64,000 nucleotides of DNA from an uncultured Halomonas sp. (GCF_947493865.1 NZ_CANLTC010000012.1:50377-114376), one strand, 5' to 3'; positions 27,457 through 38,586 are shown, numbered from the stretch's first letter. Notes: generated by a model not told the origin, from the sequence alone. Numbers and translations are program-made.

Positions 27457-28686
27457 ATGTTTATGGCAGATATCAATGACGGGTATCAAAGGGGCGACGA
27501 AGCTATGAGTGATGAGCGTGACAGGGCGCGGACGCCAGGACAGCTGCGTCTGCCGCCGGCAGATGAAATTGCAAGAAACCTGGAGGGAGAGTTCGAGTCT
27601 CGCAAGCCCCAGGCGGATGAGGCGACACTTGCTGCCCAGGCGGACAGCTTCGTCGACGATCTGCTGACCCGCAGCGAGTCCGCGGAAAGCCAGCGTCGCC
27701 AGGTAGACGAGATGGGCAGTGATATACAGCGCCAGGCCGCCTATCGCAGCGAGATGCTGCAGACCCCCATTCGCAAGCTCGCTCATCACGGCGACGATGG
27801 CGGGCCGGTGGCCAAGGCCCTGACCAGCCTGCGGGAGCGCATGACGAATCTCGACCCCAATCGGCACACGTTGACCCGAGGCGGTCTCGATAAGCTGATG
27901 GCCCGCATTCCCGGGGTCGGCAACGGGCTTCAGCGCTATTTCCGTAAGTACGAAAGTGCCCAGCAGGCCCTCGATGCCATCATTCGCGATCTGGAGGAGG
28001 GCCGCGACATGCTGCGTCGCGACAACCTGACCCTGAGCGACGACCAGACGGCGCTACGAGACACCCTGGACCAGTTGCAGCATCAGATCGTACTGGGCAG
28101 ATTGATCGACGAGCGTCTGGAACGGCGCGTGGCGAGTCTGGAAGAGAGCGATCCCAAGCGTGCCTTTATCGAGGAAGAACTGCTTTTCCCCCTGCGTCAG
28201 CGCATCGTCGACCTGCAACAGCAACTAGCCGTCAGCCAGCAAGGCGTGCTGGCCCTGGAGGTGGTCATTCGCAACAACCGGGAGCTCATTCGCGGGGTGG
28301 ACCGGGCCATCAACGTCACCGTCTCGGCGCTGACCGTGGCGGTCACCGTGGCCCTGGCCCTGGCCAACCAGCGCCTGGTGCTCGATCGGGTCGAAGCGCT
28401 CAATGCCACTACCTCGGACATGATCGCCGGCACCGCCAAGTCCCTGCGCAGCCAGGGGGTGGAAATCCAGAATCGCTCTGCCTCCACCATGCTCGATATG
28501 GAAAAGCTCGAACAGGCCTTCGGCGATGTGCTGGCGGCCATCGACGATGTCTCGCGCTACCGCCGGGAAGCACTGCCCCGGCTGGATGAACAGATCGATC
28601 GCCTGCAAGCCCTGGCCCGCCAAGGCGACGATGCCATTCACCGGCTCGAGCGGGGCGGCAAGGCCGGCTCCGGTGACGCTGTTTGA
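27457..28686 (+). CDS. TelA/KlaA-family toxic anion resistance-like protein
   Basis: 409 residues, almost all alpha-helix. Family-typical segments are 'TLTRGGLDKLMARIPGVGNGLQRYFRKYESAQ' (abridged here to its core IPGVGNGLQRYFRKYE), the D-x-x-L-x-x-D-N pattern before it, and NVTVSALTVAVTVALAL near residue 285. It contains no membrane segment long enough to be certain. Starts at 27457 or two codons later are both possible. The family is named after tellurite resistance plasmids but its chromosomal function is unknown; operon pairing with the membrane protein upstream suggests a shared envelope or stress role. Confidence 0.9.
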   Translation: MFMADINDGYQRGDEAMSDERDRARTPGQLRLPPADEIARNLEGEFESRKPQADEATLAAQADSFVDDLLTRSESAESQRRQVDEMGSDIQRQAAYRSEMLQTPIRKLAHHGDDGGPVAKALTSLRERMTNLDPNRHTLTRGGLDKLMARIPGVGNGLQRYFRKYESAQQALDAIIRDLEEGRDMLRRDNLTLSDDQTALRDTLDQLQHQIVLGRLIDERLERRVASLEESDPKRAFIEEELLFPLRQRIVDLQQQLAVSQQGVLALEVVIRNNRELIRGVDRAINVTVSALTVAVTVALALANQRLVLDRVEALNATTSDMIAGTAKSLRSQGVEIQNRSASTMLDMEKLEQAFGDVLAAIDDVSRYRREALPRLDEQIDRLQALARQGDDAIHRLERGGKAGSGDAV

Positions 28687-28734
28687 ACGCTTGGCGTCCA
28701 TGCAAACGACCAATCTCGAATGAGGGACCATCTC

Positions 28735-29145
28735 ATGATTCAGGTGCGAAATATCGATCATGTCGTGCTGCGGGTAAAGGACCGGCAAACGATGCAGCAT
28801 TTCTATGAACGGGTGCTCAACTGCCCGGTCGAGAAAGTCAACGAGGAGATCGGCCTGATTCAGTTGCGCGCCGGCACCTCCTTGATCGACCTGGTGCCGG
28901 TGGAGGGCAAGCTCGGGCGCATGGGCGGCGCGGCCCCGGGTGAGGATGGCCACAACGTCGATCATGTCTGCCTGCGTCTGGACCCCTTCGATGGGGAGGC
29001 CATTCGCCGGTATCTGCAGGCGCAAGGGATTGACCCCGGCGAGATCGTTCAGCGCTACGGTGCCGAGGGTATGGGGCCTTCGATCTATGTGAACGACCCG
29101 GAGGGTAATACCGTCGAGCTCAAGGGGCCGCCGGAGGCGCCGTGA
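28735..29145 (+). CDS. VOC-superfamily (glyoxalase-like) protein
   Basis: 136 residues from ATG 28735, with GAGGGA seven bases before it. Metal-type positions fit the vicinal-oxygen-chelate fold: His in NIDHVVLRV, His in NVDHVCLRLDP and Glu in PEGNTVELKG. The middle segment IQLRAGTSLIDLVPVEG is typical of the dioxygenase/glyoxalase branch of unknown substrate. Its stop overlaps the GTG start of the protease gene. Confidence 0.9.
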   Translation: MIQVRNIDHVVLRVKDRQTMQHFYERVLNCPVEKVNEEIGLIQLRAGTSLIDLVPVEGKLGRMGGAAPGEDGHNVDHVCLRLDPFDGEAIRRYLQAQGIDPGEIVQRYGAEGMGPSIYVNDPEGNTVELKGPPEAP

Positions 29146-29669
29146 ACGACGAGGACAAGGCGGTGCGGCGGGCGGGGCTCGGCATGATGCTGCTGTTCTG
29201 GCTGATCGTGATGGGCTTTGGGGTGTGGTGGTTTCAAGGCTTTATCGATGACCGGCGCAATCCGAATGCGGATCTTGTCCGGCTCGCGGGAAGCGAAGGC
29301 GAGCCCGTCACCCTTGAACGCAACGCCTCGGGGCACTTCGTTGCCACAGGATATATCGACGGCGAGCCCGTGGAATTCCTGCTGGATACCGGGGCGAGTC
29401 TGGTCTCGATACCTGCCCCGCTTGCGGATCGTCTTGGTTTGCAGCGGGGTGCCACTGCGGATTTCAATACTGCCAACGGGCGTGTTCGGGGGTATCTGAC
29501 GACGATCGATGAGATCGAATTGGGTGGCCTGAAAGCAAAAGACGTGCGCGGCTCGATAAACCCCGGGCTTGGAGGCAGCACCGCGTTACTGGGGATGAGT
29601 TTCCTCAGGCGTTTCGATATCGAAATCCGCGGTGCCAAAATGGTGTTGAGACCGACAGGCCAAGGGTGA
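29142..29669 (+). CDS. Retropepsin-like aspartic protease (clan AA, TIGR02281-type)
   Basis: 175 residues from a GTG start overlapping the previous stop (GTGA). One N-terminal helix (GMMLLFWLIVMGFGVWWF) anchors it with the rest in the periplasm. The active-site loop is FLLDTGASLVSIPAPLADRL, with the D-T-G-A triad, and the second conserved loop is LLGMSFLRRFDIEI. Such single-lobe proteases act as dimers; the substrate is unknown. Confidence 0.92.
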   Translation: MNDEDKAVRRAGLGMMLLFWLIVMGFGVWWFQGFIDDRRNPNADLVRLAGSEGEPVTLERNASGHFVATGYIDGEPVEFLLDTGASLVSIPAPLADRLGLQRGATADFNTANGRVRGYLTTIDEIELGGLKAKDVRGSINPGLGGSTALLGMSFLRRFDIEIRGAKMVLRPTGQG

Positions 29670-29712
29670 GATTGGCATATCATTGCTCGTCCATCATCAA
29701 CAAGGAGGCGTC

Positions 29713-30015
29713 ATGGCCGTAGTATTGCAGGTTCACTTTCCTTTCAATGGGCCTTTCGGCGAGGCGATGGTCGAAGCCATGCAGTCCCTTGCGCGCACCA
29801 TCAATGACGAGCCGGGCTTTCGCTGGAAACTGTGGACGCAAGATGCCGAGGCGAAGCTGGCCGGCGGCATTTATCTTTTTGATACGCGCGAGCAGGCCAG
29901 TGCCTATCTCGACAAGCATAGTCGCCGTCTAGGCGAGATGGGAGTCGAGAATATCGAGTCCCGCATTTTCGAGATAAATGAAGATTTGTCGGGGATCAAT
30001 CACGCACCTTTGTAA
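29713..30015 (+). CDS. YdhR-family putative monooxygenase (ABM-like fold)
   Basis: 100 residues from ATG 29713, preceded by a near-perfect AAGGAGGCG site. The sequence FNGPFGEAMVEAMQSLA, INDEPGFRWKLWTQD and GGIYLFDTREQASAYLDKH matches the YdhR family of small dimeric ferredoxin-fold proteins. Function in the cell is not established. Confidence 0.9.
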   Translation: MAVVLQVHFPFNGPFGEAMVEAMQSLARTINDEPGFRWKLWTQDAEAKLAGGIYLFDTREQASAYLDKHSRRLGEMGVENIESRIFEINEDLSGINHAPL

Positions 30016-30161
30016 TACTGATTACAGGCCTTATCGGTTTAAATGGGGCGTGAAGCCATCCACGATGGCCGGTACCGTTAGTGGACGCAGTTGTGCCACT
30101 TCAACAAGTTATGCTACTTGTAAAAGCGGTTGAACATTGAAGCCATATAAGGAATGTGTTC

Positions 30162-30341
30162 ATGGGTATTGAAGTAGGCGGCCTATTGGGTCTGATCTGG
30201 CTGGTCATCATTATCTGGGCCATCGTCAAGGTCGCTCAAAGTGCGGCAAGTACGCTTGCCAAGATAGTCTGGATCATCGTACTGCTGGTATTCCCTCTGG
30301 TCGGGCTGATTGTCTGGCTATTGTTTGGCCCCAAGGGGTAG
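30162..30341 (+). CDS. Mini membrane protein with PLDc_N-like domain, copy 1
   Basis: 59 residues with two helices: GLIWLVIIIWAIVKVAQS and IVWIIVLLVFPLVGLIVWLL, ending in the FGPKG box typical of the N-terminal anchor of cardiolipin synthases. The catalytic phospholipase D part is absent. ATG 30162 has AAGGA eight bases upstream. It is a paralogue of the gene at 30514, and is followed by its own hairpin terminator. Confidence 0.88.
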   Translation: MGIEVGGLLGLIWLVIIIWAIVKVAQSAASTLAKIVWIIVLLVFPLVGLIVWLLFGPKG

Positions 30342-30365
30342 CGATTCAAAGGGGAGCCTGTGGCG

Positions 30366-30393
30366 GGCAGGCCATGAACGGCCTGCCTGTTTT
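30366..30393 (+). terminator. Rho-independent terminator after PLDc_N-like copy 1
   Basis: GGCAGGCC (30366-30373) and GGCCTGCC (30380-30387) form a perfect eight-pair stem with loop ATGAAC, followed by TGTTTT. Confidence 0.8.
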
Positions 30394-30513
30394 GCTTCAG
30401 ATAAAGTTTTAGAGAAGACTTTTTAGCTGACATAATAAGGTCGTAATTCGAGCTTGTGCTATCATGCTGATGGCGAACGGAAGCATCTAACGATTGATTA
30501 TGGAGAGGTATGT

Positions 30514-30714
30514 ATGGATAACTTGTTCGGCAGTCTGGGTAACGCCTTCGGCGGCATTCTGAGTCTGATCTGGCTGATCATCGTCATCTGGGCCATCGTC
30601 AAGGTAGCCAAAAGCGGCGCCAGCACGTTGGCCAAGGTCATCTGGATTCTCGTACTCATCTTCTTCCCGTTGATTGGCTTTATTCTCTGGCTGATATTCG
30701 GACCCAAGGGCTAG
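30514..30714 (+). CDS. Mini membrane protein with PLDc_N-like domain, copy 2
   Basis: 66 residues from ATG 30514 (GGAGAGG upstream). Its core, LIWLIIVIWAIVKVAKSGAS and VIWILVLIFFPLIGFILWLI then FGPKG, is about three-quarters identical to copy 1, so a tandem duplication is likely. Two helices with a short loop predict a small inner-membrane protein. Related small proteins are often stress-induced, but nothing in the sequence proves this. Confidence 0.88.
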   Translation: MDNLFGSLGNAFGGILSLIWLIIVIWAIVKVAKSGASTLAKVIWILVLIFFPLIGFILWLIFGPKG

Positions 30715-30734
30715 ATAGGGTTCCGCATCATCCG

Positions 30735-30767
30735 AACGGGCGGCTCTTCCGAGCTGCCCGTTTTTTT
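30735..30767 (+). terminator. Strong rho-independent terminator after PLDc_N-like copy 2
   Basis: AACGGGCGGCTC (30735-30746) pairs with GAGCTGCCCGTT (30751-30762) over twelve positions with one G-T, loop TTCC, followed by a run of T to 30767. Confidence 0.92.
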
Positions 30768-30800
30768 GGATGTATATCGGTGCCTTTCACTTTTTACTCT

Positions 30801-33800
30801 TCATCTTTTGTGCGTCGATCCCTGAATGCGGGACGCGTCCATTTCGCGCTCCAGCCGCCTGGAGATTGCCTGGGGTGAGCCGGTATGACGCGCCAGTAGA
30901 TCGTAGGCCACCGGAATCACGAACAGGGTGAATAGTGTCGCGGCGGCAACGCCACAGAAGATCACCGTGCCCAGTACCAGCCGGGTTTCGGCACCGGCGC
31001 CGGAAGAGAGGATCAAGGGCACGGCCCCGGCGATGGTGGTGACCGAGGTCATCAGGATCGGCCGCAGCCGAGTCAAGGACGCTGCGATCAGGGCGTCGCG
31101 AAATTCTCGGCCTTCGTCCCGCAGCTGATTGGCGAATTCGACGATCAGGATGCCGTTCTTGGCCGCCAGCCCCACCAGCATGACCAGCCCCACCTGGCTG
31201 TAGATATTCAGGGACTGCCCCGTCAGATAGAGCCCGAGCAGCGCACCGCCGATGGCCAAGGGCACCGTCAGCATGATCACCAGGGGATGCACGAAGCTCT
31301 CGAACTGGGCCGCCAGCACCAGAAATACCACGATCACACCGAGTACGAACAGGAAGGTAGTATCGCCGCTGGACTGTTGGTAATCCCGCGCCGCACCCTT
31401 GGTATCGGTCTGTACTTCCGCAGGCAGAATCTCGTCCACCGTGGCTTCCAGATAGCTCAAGGCCTCGCCCATGGAATAACCGTCCGCCAGGTCCGCCTGA
31501 AGGGTGATCGCGCGCAGGCGGTTGTAGCGGCTATAGGTGCTGGGCCCGGCGTAATCCGTCAGGGTCACCAGGCTGGACAGCGGGATCAGTTGATCGGTGC
31601 GAGCCGAGCGTACGCGGATGTTGTCCAGGGCATTGGGAGAGGTATGAATGCCGCGCTCCGCCTCGAGGATGACATCGTACTCCTCGCCACGATCGACGAA
31701 ACGGGTGACGTTGCGCCCTCCCAGCAGGGTTTCCAGGGTGCGACCTATTTCCGTGACGGTGACGCCAAGATCCGCCGCCTGGGTGTAGTCGATCTCGACC
31801 CGCAGTTGCGGCTGATCCTCTTCATAGTCGCTCTCCAGATTGAGGAGTCGCGGGTTGTCCTGGCGAATATGTTCCATCAGGGTATCGCGCCACGCCACCA
31901 GCTCCTCGTAGGTGCCGCCCCCCAGAACGAACTGCATCGCCTGCTCGGTGCTGCCGCCAAAGCCGCGCCGCATGATGGGAAAAACCCGCACGCCGGGCAG
32001 GTCGTCGAGACGTTCGCCGATCTCGTCCATGATCGGCCAGGCGGCGCGCCGCTCGGACCAGTCGCTGAGACCTGCAATGACGAAGCCGGTATTGAAGTTC
32101 TCGCTAGGCCCGCCGCGGCTGAGCGGCGCCAGTACCAATATCCGGTCGACTTCACCCTTTTCACGCATAGGGAGAAGGCGCGCCTCGACTTCGTTCATGT
32201 AGTCCAGCATGTAATCGTAGGTGGCCCCGGGCGGGCCGGAGACGATGACGAAGAAGGTGCCACGATCTTCCCGCGGGGTGTATTCCGCTGGCAGCAGCGT
32301 ATAGAGCCAAGCAGTGCCGGCGAGCAGCACAGCGAAAACGCCCACCAGCAACCAGCGCAAGGCCAGAGCATGTTCCAGCAGACGACGATAGATACGCTGA
32401 GAGGCTTCAAGTACCAGCGCCACCCGATGCGCCATGGCGCTTTCATGCATCTGAGAGGAGAGGATTTTTGATGTCAGCATGGGCGTCAGGCTCAGCGCCA
32501 ACAGGGTCGAGATGGCAATGGCCGCCGCCAGGGTCAGGGCAAATTCCGTGAATAATCGGCCGATATCGCCCTGGAGAAAACTCAGTGGCACGAAGACCGC
32601 AATCAATACCAGACTGGTGGAGACGACGGCGAAGGTCAGTTGTCGGGCGCCTCGAAACGAAGCCACCAGCGCCGTTTCGCCATAGAGATGCATGCGCCGG
32701 TGAATGTTCTCCACCATGATGATGGCATCATCCACCACCAGTCCGATCGCCAATACCAGAGCGAGAAGCGTCAGCAGGTTGATGGTGAACCCAAGAATCG
32801 CCAGGATCGCGAAGGTGCCGATCAGGGCGGTGGGAACGGTGATCAGTGGCACCAGGGTGGTGCGCAGATTGCCGAGGAATATGAAGATGGACACCACCAC
32901 CAGCGCCATGGCGATTCCCAGGGTGATGACGACTTCATCGATGGCGCCGGCGACGAACTCCGATGAGTCATAGCTGAGCCGCAGCGACATGCCCGGCGGC
33001 AGGGTGGGGGCGATGCGCTCCATTTCCTGCTGCACCGCCTCGGATAGCGCCATGACGTTGGCGGTGGACTGCTTGATTATGCCAAGGCCTATGACAGGCA
33101 CGCCGTTGCCGCGAAACAGGGAGCGCTCTTCCACCGTGCCCAACTCGACCCGGGCCACATCCTTGAGTCGTACCAGGTAGCCGTTGGCATCCTGGTCCAG
33201 CACCAGGGATTGGAAATCCTCCGGGGTGGCGAAATTACGCGGCAGACGCAGGATGAACTGGCGGTCTCTCGATTCAAGAGAGCCACCGGGGAGTTCAACG
33301 TTCTCTTCGCGCAACGTGCTCTCGACATCGCCGACGGTCAGATTTCGCGCCGCCAGGGCGTCGCTGTCGAGCCACACCCGCATGGCGTATTCCCGATCGC
33401 CGCCTACGCGCACCCGCGATACGCCTTCCTGCACCGAGAAGCGATCCAGCAGATAGCGATTGGCGTAGTCCGTCAGTTCCGAAGACGTGTAGCCGTCGCC
33501 GGCCAGCACCAGCCACATCACCACATCCGAGTTGGCGTCCTCCTTGCTGATTTCCGGCGCCTCCGCCTCATCCGGCAGCTCGTCCCGAGCGCCGGCAATG
33601 CGGTCGCGGATATCGTTGGCGGCGTCATCGATGTTCTTGTCGAGGCGGAATTCGGCGCTGATGCTGGAACGACCGTCCTGGCTGCTCGAAGAAATCACCT
33701 GGATGCCGGAGATGCCCGCAATCCTGTCCTCCAGCACCTGGGTGATCCGGGTTTCCACCACATTTGCCGAAGCACCGGGATAGCGGGTATCGACGCTGAC

Positions 33801-33932
33801 GATAGGCGGGTCGATGGTGGGGTATTCCTGCAGCGGCAGTCGGGTCAGGGCCAGCAGGCCGAAGGCCACGATCAATGCCGCGATGACGATCGCCAGCACC
33901 GGGCGCCGAACGGAGATGTCCGACAGCAGCAT
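30801..33932 (-). CDS. RND multidrug efflux permease (HAE1 / AcrB family)
   Basis: 1043 residues with the twelve-helix, two-porter-domain layout. Seen: ISVRRPVLAIVIAALIV at the start, RLPLQEYPTIDPPIVSV, the proton-relay Asp-Asp in AIGLVVDDAIIMVENI, and the second-half helix GLVMLVGLAAKNGILIVEFAN with the relay lysine. These branch features suggest a MexF/VexF/MuxB-like drug pump. It starts one base inside the stop of the adaptor gene (TGATG). No outer-membrane channel gene is adjacent, so it probably uses a shared TolC. Confidence 0.95.
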   Translation of the reverse strand: MLLSDISVRRPVLAIVIAALIVAFGLLALTRLPLQEYPTIDPPIVSVDTRYPGASANVVETRITQVLEDRIAGISGIQVISSSSQDGRSSISAEFRLDKNIDDAANDIRDRIAGARDELPDEAEAPEISKEDANSDVVMWLVLAGDGYTSSELTDYANRYLLDRFSVQEGVSRVRVGGDREYAMRVWLDSDALAARNLTVGDVESTLREENVELPGGSLESRDRQFILRLPRNFATPEDFQSLVLDQDANGYLVRLKDVARVELGTVEERSLFRGNGVPVIGLGIIKQSTANVMALSEAVQQEMERIAPTLPPGMSLRLSYDSSEFVAGAIDEVVITLGIAMALVVVSIFIFLGNLRTTLVPLITVPTALIGTFAILAILGFTINLLTLLALVLAIGLVVDDAIIMVENIHRRMHLYGETALVASFRGARQLTFAVVSTSLVLIAVFVPLSFLQGDIGRLFTEFALTLAAAIAISTLLALSLTPMLTSKILSSQMHESAMAHRVALVLEASQRIYRRLLEHALALRWLLVGVFAVLLAGTAWLYTLLPAEYTPREDRGTFFVIVSGPPGATYDYMLDYMNEVEARLLPMREKGEVDRILVLAPLSRGGPSENFNTGFVIAGLSDWSERRAAWPIMDEIGERLDDLPGVRVFPIMRRGFGGSTEQAMQFVLGGGTYEELVAWRDTLMEHIRQDNPRLLNLESDYEEDQPQLRVEIDYTQAADLGVTVTEIGRTLETLLGGRNVTRFVDRGEEYDVILEAERGIHTSPNALDNIRVRSARTDQLIPLSSLVTLTDYAGPSTYSRYNRLRAITLQADLADGYSMGEALSYLEATVDEILPAEVQTDTKGAARDYQQSSGDTTFLFVLGVIVVFLVLAAQFESFVHPLVIMLTVPLAIGGALLGLYLTGQSLNIYSQVGLVMLVGLAAKNGILIVEFANQLRDEGREFRDALIAASLTRLRPILMTSVTTIAGAVPLILSSGAGAETRLVLGTVIFCGVAAATLFTLFVIPVAYDLLARHTGSPQAISRRLEREMDASRIQGSTHKR

Positions 33933-35143
33933 CAGTTGCTTTCCTCGTTGCGCTGGGCATCGAGAATCTCGCTGACGCTGGTGTTTTCATCCACCACGCC
34001 GATCAAACGTACCCGAACGCCTTGCCGCAGACGATCGCCGCCGTGGCTGACCACCATGTCGCCTTCCTCGAGGCCTTCGAGGATCTCGACCTCACCCTCC
34101 CGGCGAGAGCCGATTTCCACTTCCAGGCGCTCGACCGGGGCGCTCTTGTTCTGACCGTCTTCCGCCTTACCATTTTCTGCTGGCCGGACGACCCACACAT
34201 ATTGACGCCGACCTTGAGGTACCAGGGCACTTTCAGGAATCACCAGGGTCTGGCGTGGCGCACGTGCCACCCTTACGCGCATCAGCATGCCCGGGCGCAG
34301 CAGTCGTTTGTCGTTGTCCAGCAGGGCGCGAACCCCGATGCTGCGGCTGACGGGGTCGACTCGGGAGTCGATGAGGCTGACGCTGCCTTCAAATACCTCG
34401 TCCGGGTAGGCATTGCTTGTGGCGACGATGGGAAGTCCGACCGCCATCATGCCCAGCTGAATTTCAGGAATGCGAAAATCGAGTTTCAGACGCTCCACGT
34501 CATCCAGGGTCACCAGCTCGCTGCCCGGCGTCACCAGGGTGCCGACGCTGATCCGGCGCGTACCGACCACGCCGTCGAAGGGGGCGCGTATCGTGTAGTT
34601 ATCGAGCCGTGCCTGAAGCGCCTGAATCTGTGCCTCGACCTGACGCAGTTGAGTGCGGCTGTCCTCGAGCTCCGCCAGGGGCGCCAGATCGCGCTGCTGC
34701 AATCTGGCCAGGCGCGCCACCGCGTTGGCCCGTTCTTCGCGCAGGGTCTGGGCGACCTTCAGATCGGCGCGTTCCTCATTGGCAGACAGGCGCACCAGTA
34801 CCTGGCCTTCCGACACCTTTTCGCCACCCTCGAAATTGAGGGCTTCCACGGTGTCGGTCACCGTGGAGGACAGCGTGACGCTCTCGTTGGCACGCAGGGT
34901 GCCCAGGGCGGCCAGCGGGTCCGACCAGTCCGTGAGAATGGCCCGTGCCCCGATGACGGCGGTCACTTCAGAGGCTTCATCGGGCTGCTGAGCAAGTATC
35001 CCTGGGGAAAAGCAGGTAATCAGCAGTGCAAGCGCAAGAAATACAGGTGTGACGACGATGTTCGAGCGTGGCAGACGATATTGTGGATGTTGCAAAGGCT
35101 TCGAAAATTCCAGGAAAAAACAAGCTGATGGCATGGCGACCAC
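33932..35143 (-). CDS. RND periplasmic adaptor (membrane fusion protein)
   Basis: 403 residues. N-terminal hydrophobic segment IVVTPVFLALALLITCFSPG ending near AQQP serves as a signal/anchor. Then come the lipoyl halves (SSTVTDTVEALNFEGGEKV and FDGVVGTRRISVGTLVTPG), a short coiled-coil hairpin, beta-barrel and a membrane-proximal domain. The hydrophobic segment contains one Cys but no clear lipobox. Expressed with the AcrB-like pump. The start could also be the second Met three codons in. No local regulator gene is next to it. Confidence 0.93.
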   Translation of the reverse strand: MVAMPSACFFLEFSKPLQHPQYRLPRSNIVVTPVFLALALLITCFSPGILAQQPDEASEVTAVIGARAILTDWSDPLAALGTLRANESVTLSSTVTDTVEALNFEGGEKVSEGQVLVRLSANEERADLKVAQTLREERANAVARLARLQQRDLAPLAELEDSRTQLRQVEAQIQALQARLDNYTIRAPFDGVVGTRRISVGTLVTPGSELVTLDDVERLKLDFRIPEIQLGMMAVGLPIVATSNAYPDEVFEGSVSLIDSRVDPVSRSIGVRALLDNDKRLLRPGMLMRVRVARAPRQTLVIPESALVPQGRRQYVWVVRPAENGKAEDGQNKSAPVERLEVEIGSRREGEVEILEGLEEGDMVVSHGGDRLRQGVRVRLIGVVDENTSVSEILDAQRNEESN

Positions 35144-35309
35144 GATCGTGAAAGAAAAGAACTATGAGTGTCACTTTATGACTACAAATGTGCGATTTGT
35201 ATCCTAGCAATTATTACACCAACAGGCCCTAATAAGAGGCGTCGTGTTTCAATCGTCTGCGATCGCAAAAAGTGGCTCAGACCAAAAGAGCCGGATGTCT
35301 TTGCACTGT

Positions 35310-36989
35310 TTACCACTGCAGTGTTTCAGAACGCGCTGAGTTGTGGGGCTCGGCGGTATCACTCAGGGACTGGATCGGCTGGTCGGGGGCATCCGCGAAG
35401 TACTCGTCATAGCGCGCCTGAGCCTGGTCGCCAAACAGGATTTCGCAGGCTTCCATCAAACCCGGCGACTGGCGAATCCTGTCCCGCTCGACCACCAGGG
35501 ATATTTTCGAGCGACGGCGCAGGAAATCCTCGAGCTTGACGATCATTTCCCGATGCTTGGCCTGGCGCAGCTCGCAGCGCAGATACTCGGTTCCCTCGAT
35601 CAGAAGCTCCCCCTGGCGTGGGTCTTCGCGAATGTCCTCGAGCATGGCCAAGGCATAGGCGCCGTAGCGCCGCCACAGGCGCGTCGAGAGGTACTCGAGG
35701 GACTCCTCCGGGGTCAGGGCATCCAGGTTCATCAGCTTGGCCTGATGGAAAAACTCCCGCTTGACCGGCTCGGGAGACTCCCCGTACCAGCGATAATCCG
35801 GATAGGGAATCGTCACCCCGAGGCGTTCGACCTCGGCGATGACTTCTTCCCCCACGTTCAGGCAGTCCGTCAGCTTGCCGCCGAAGATGCTGATATGCGC
35901 ATCATCCTCGTGAGTGTCGATGGCGTGTTGGCGAGACAGTTGCAGGAAATCGCGCTTGCCGCCGCTACTCGGCTTGATCGCCAGGGAGCGCACGCCGCAG
36001 CGAGTGGCAATGATGTTTTCCCGGCGGATGGGCTTGTCCAGGTCGAGGCGCTTGTTGATGTTGTCCAGCACGAACTGGATGTCATCGTCGGTGACATGCA
36101 CCTCGGGATTTTCCATGCGGGTATCCGTGGTGCCGATGCAGGTTCGCCGCCCCATGGGAATGACGAAGAACAGGCGGCCCTCGTCATCGAAGAAGGCCAG
36201 CACCCGCTTGTTGTCCGTAAGCCTTGGCACGATCAGATGAATGCCCTTGGAATAGGCGTGCTTGTGCGCTGTTTCCTGCTTGCTCAGCGTATTGTGCTGA
36301 TCGACCCAGGGGCCGGCTGCGTTGATCAGCACCTTGGAACGAATATCGAAGGTGGCGCCGGTCATGACGTCCCGCGCCTGGGTGACCCAGCCGCCGTCTT
36401 TGCGCGCTGCGCCTTGAGACTCCACGTAGTTGGCCGCCACGGCGCCATGATTCAGCGAGGTGCGCACGAAGTTGAAGACGAACCGGGCGTCGTTGTCGTG
36501 CAGGTAGGCGTCGGAGTACTCGAAGCCGCCGATGGCCTCGCGAGTATCGATGATCGCTTCGCGGTGCTTGATGGCCTTGGGTGTCAAGAAGCGCGGGATT
36601 CTGGTGAAGCAGTTGCCCATCAGCCAGTAGAGCCAGGCACCGGACCACAGAAACCGAGGATGATAGCGAAAGCCCTTGGTGATGGTGGTCAGAAAGCGAA
36701 TTTCCTGAACCGTTGAGGGATAGCTTTCGATCAGATGGTTGCGGCTCTTGCACAGCTTGCGCACCAAGGCGAAATCGTAGCTTTCCATGTACTTGATGCC
36801 CCCCCACACCAGGTTGGAGGATTGCATGCTGGTGCCGCCGGCGAAATCACCACGATCGATCAAAGCCACCTTGACGCCCTTGCCGGCCAGGGCCGCGGCT
36901 GCGGAGGCGCCATTGATGCCACCACCAATGATCAGCACATCGAAGGTTTCACTGGCCAGTTTATCGATATTGCTGTCACGCAGTTGCAT
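35310..36989 (-). CDS. glpD: Aerobic glycerol-3-phosphate dehydrogenase
   Basis: A 559-residue FAD enzyme of the inner membrane surface that oxidises glycerol-3-phosphate to dihydroxyacetone phosphate and feeds electrons to quinone. Near the N-terminus is the dinucleotide fold DVLIIGGGINGASAAAALAG, then the DRGDFAGGTS and SSNLVWGGIKYME loops, and the family C-terminal helical domain (LWRRYGAYALAMLEDI). The start has GGAG at a good distance. It follows glpK by 76 bases on the same strand, the typical glycerol operon order. Confidence 0.96.
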   Translation of the reverse strand: MQLRDSNIDKLASETFDVLIIGGGINGASAAAALAGKGVKVALIDRGDFAGGTSMQSSNLVWGGIKYMESYDFALVRKLCKSRNHLIESYPSTVQEIRFLTTITKGFRYHPRFLWSGAWLYWLMGNCFTRIPRFLTPKAIKHREAIIDTREAIGGFEYSDAYLHDNDARFVFNFVRTSLNHGAVAANYVESQGAARKDGGWVTQARDVMTGATFDIRSKVLINAAGPWVDQHNTLSKQETAHKHAYSKGIHLIVPRLTDNKRVLAFFDDEGRLFFVIPMGRRTCIGTTDTRMENPEVHVTDDDIQFVLDNINKRLDLDKPIRRENIIATRCGVRSLAIKPSSGGKRDFLQLSRQHAIDTHEDDAHISIFGGKLTDCLNVGEEVIAEVERLGVTIPYPDYRWYGESPEPVKREFFHQAKLMNLDALTPEESLEYLSTRLWRRYGAYALAMLEDIREDPRQGELLIEGTEYLRCELRQAKHREMIVKLEDFLRRRSKISLVVERDRIRQSPGLMEACEILFGDQAQARYDEYFADAPDQPIQSLSDTAEPHNSARSETLQW

Positions 36990-37065
36990 GGGTGAACTCC
37001 ATCAACAAGGAAGAGGGTATGTAGACGACGGACGTTCGCCGATCGTCTGAATGGCGGGTGTCGGC

Positions 37066-38586
<1,521 letters not shown>

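Noticed and set aside
31287..32471. 394-codon plus-strand frame opposite the RND pump
   Set aside because: Antisense of well-defined RND sequence with no family features and no ribosome-binding site.
35343..36716. 457-codon plus-strand frame opposite glpD
   Set aside because: Antisense shadow of glpD; the real gene has complete FAD-enzyme motifs.
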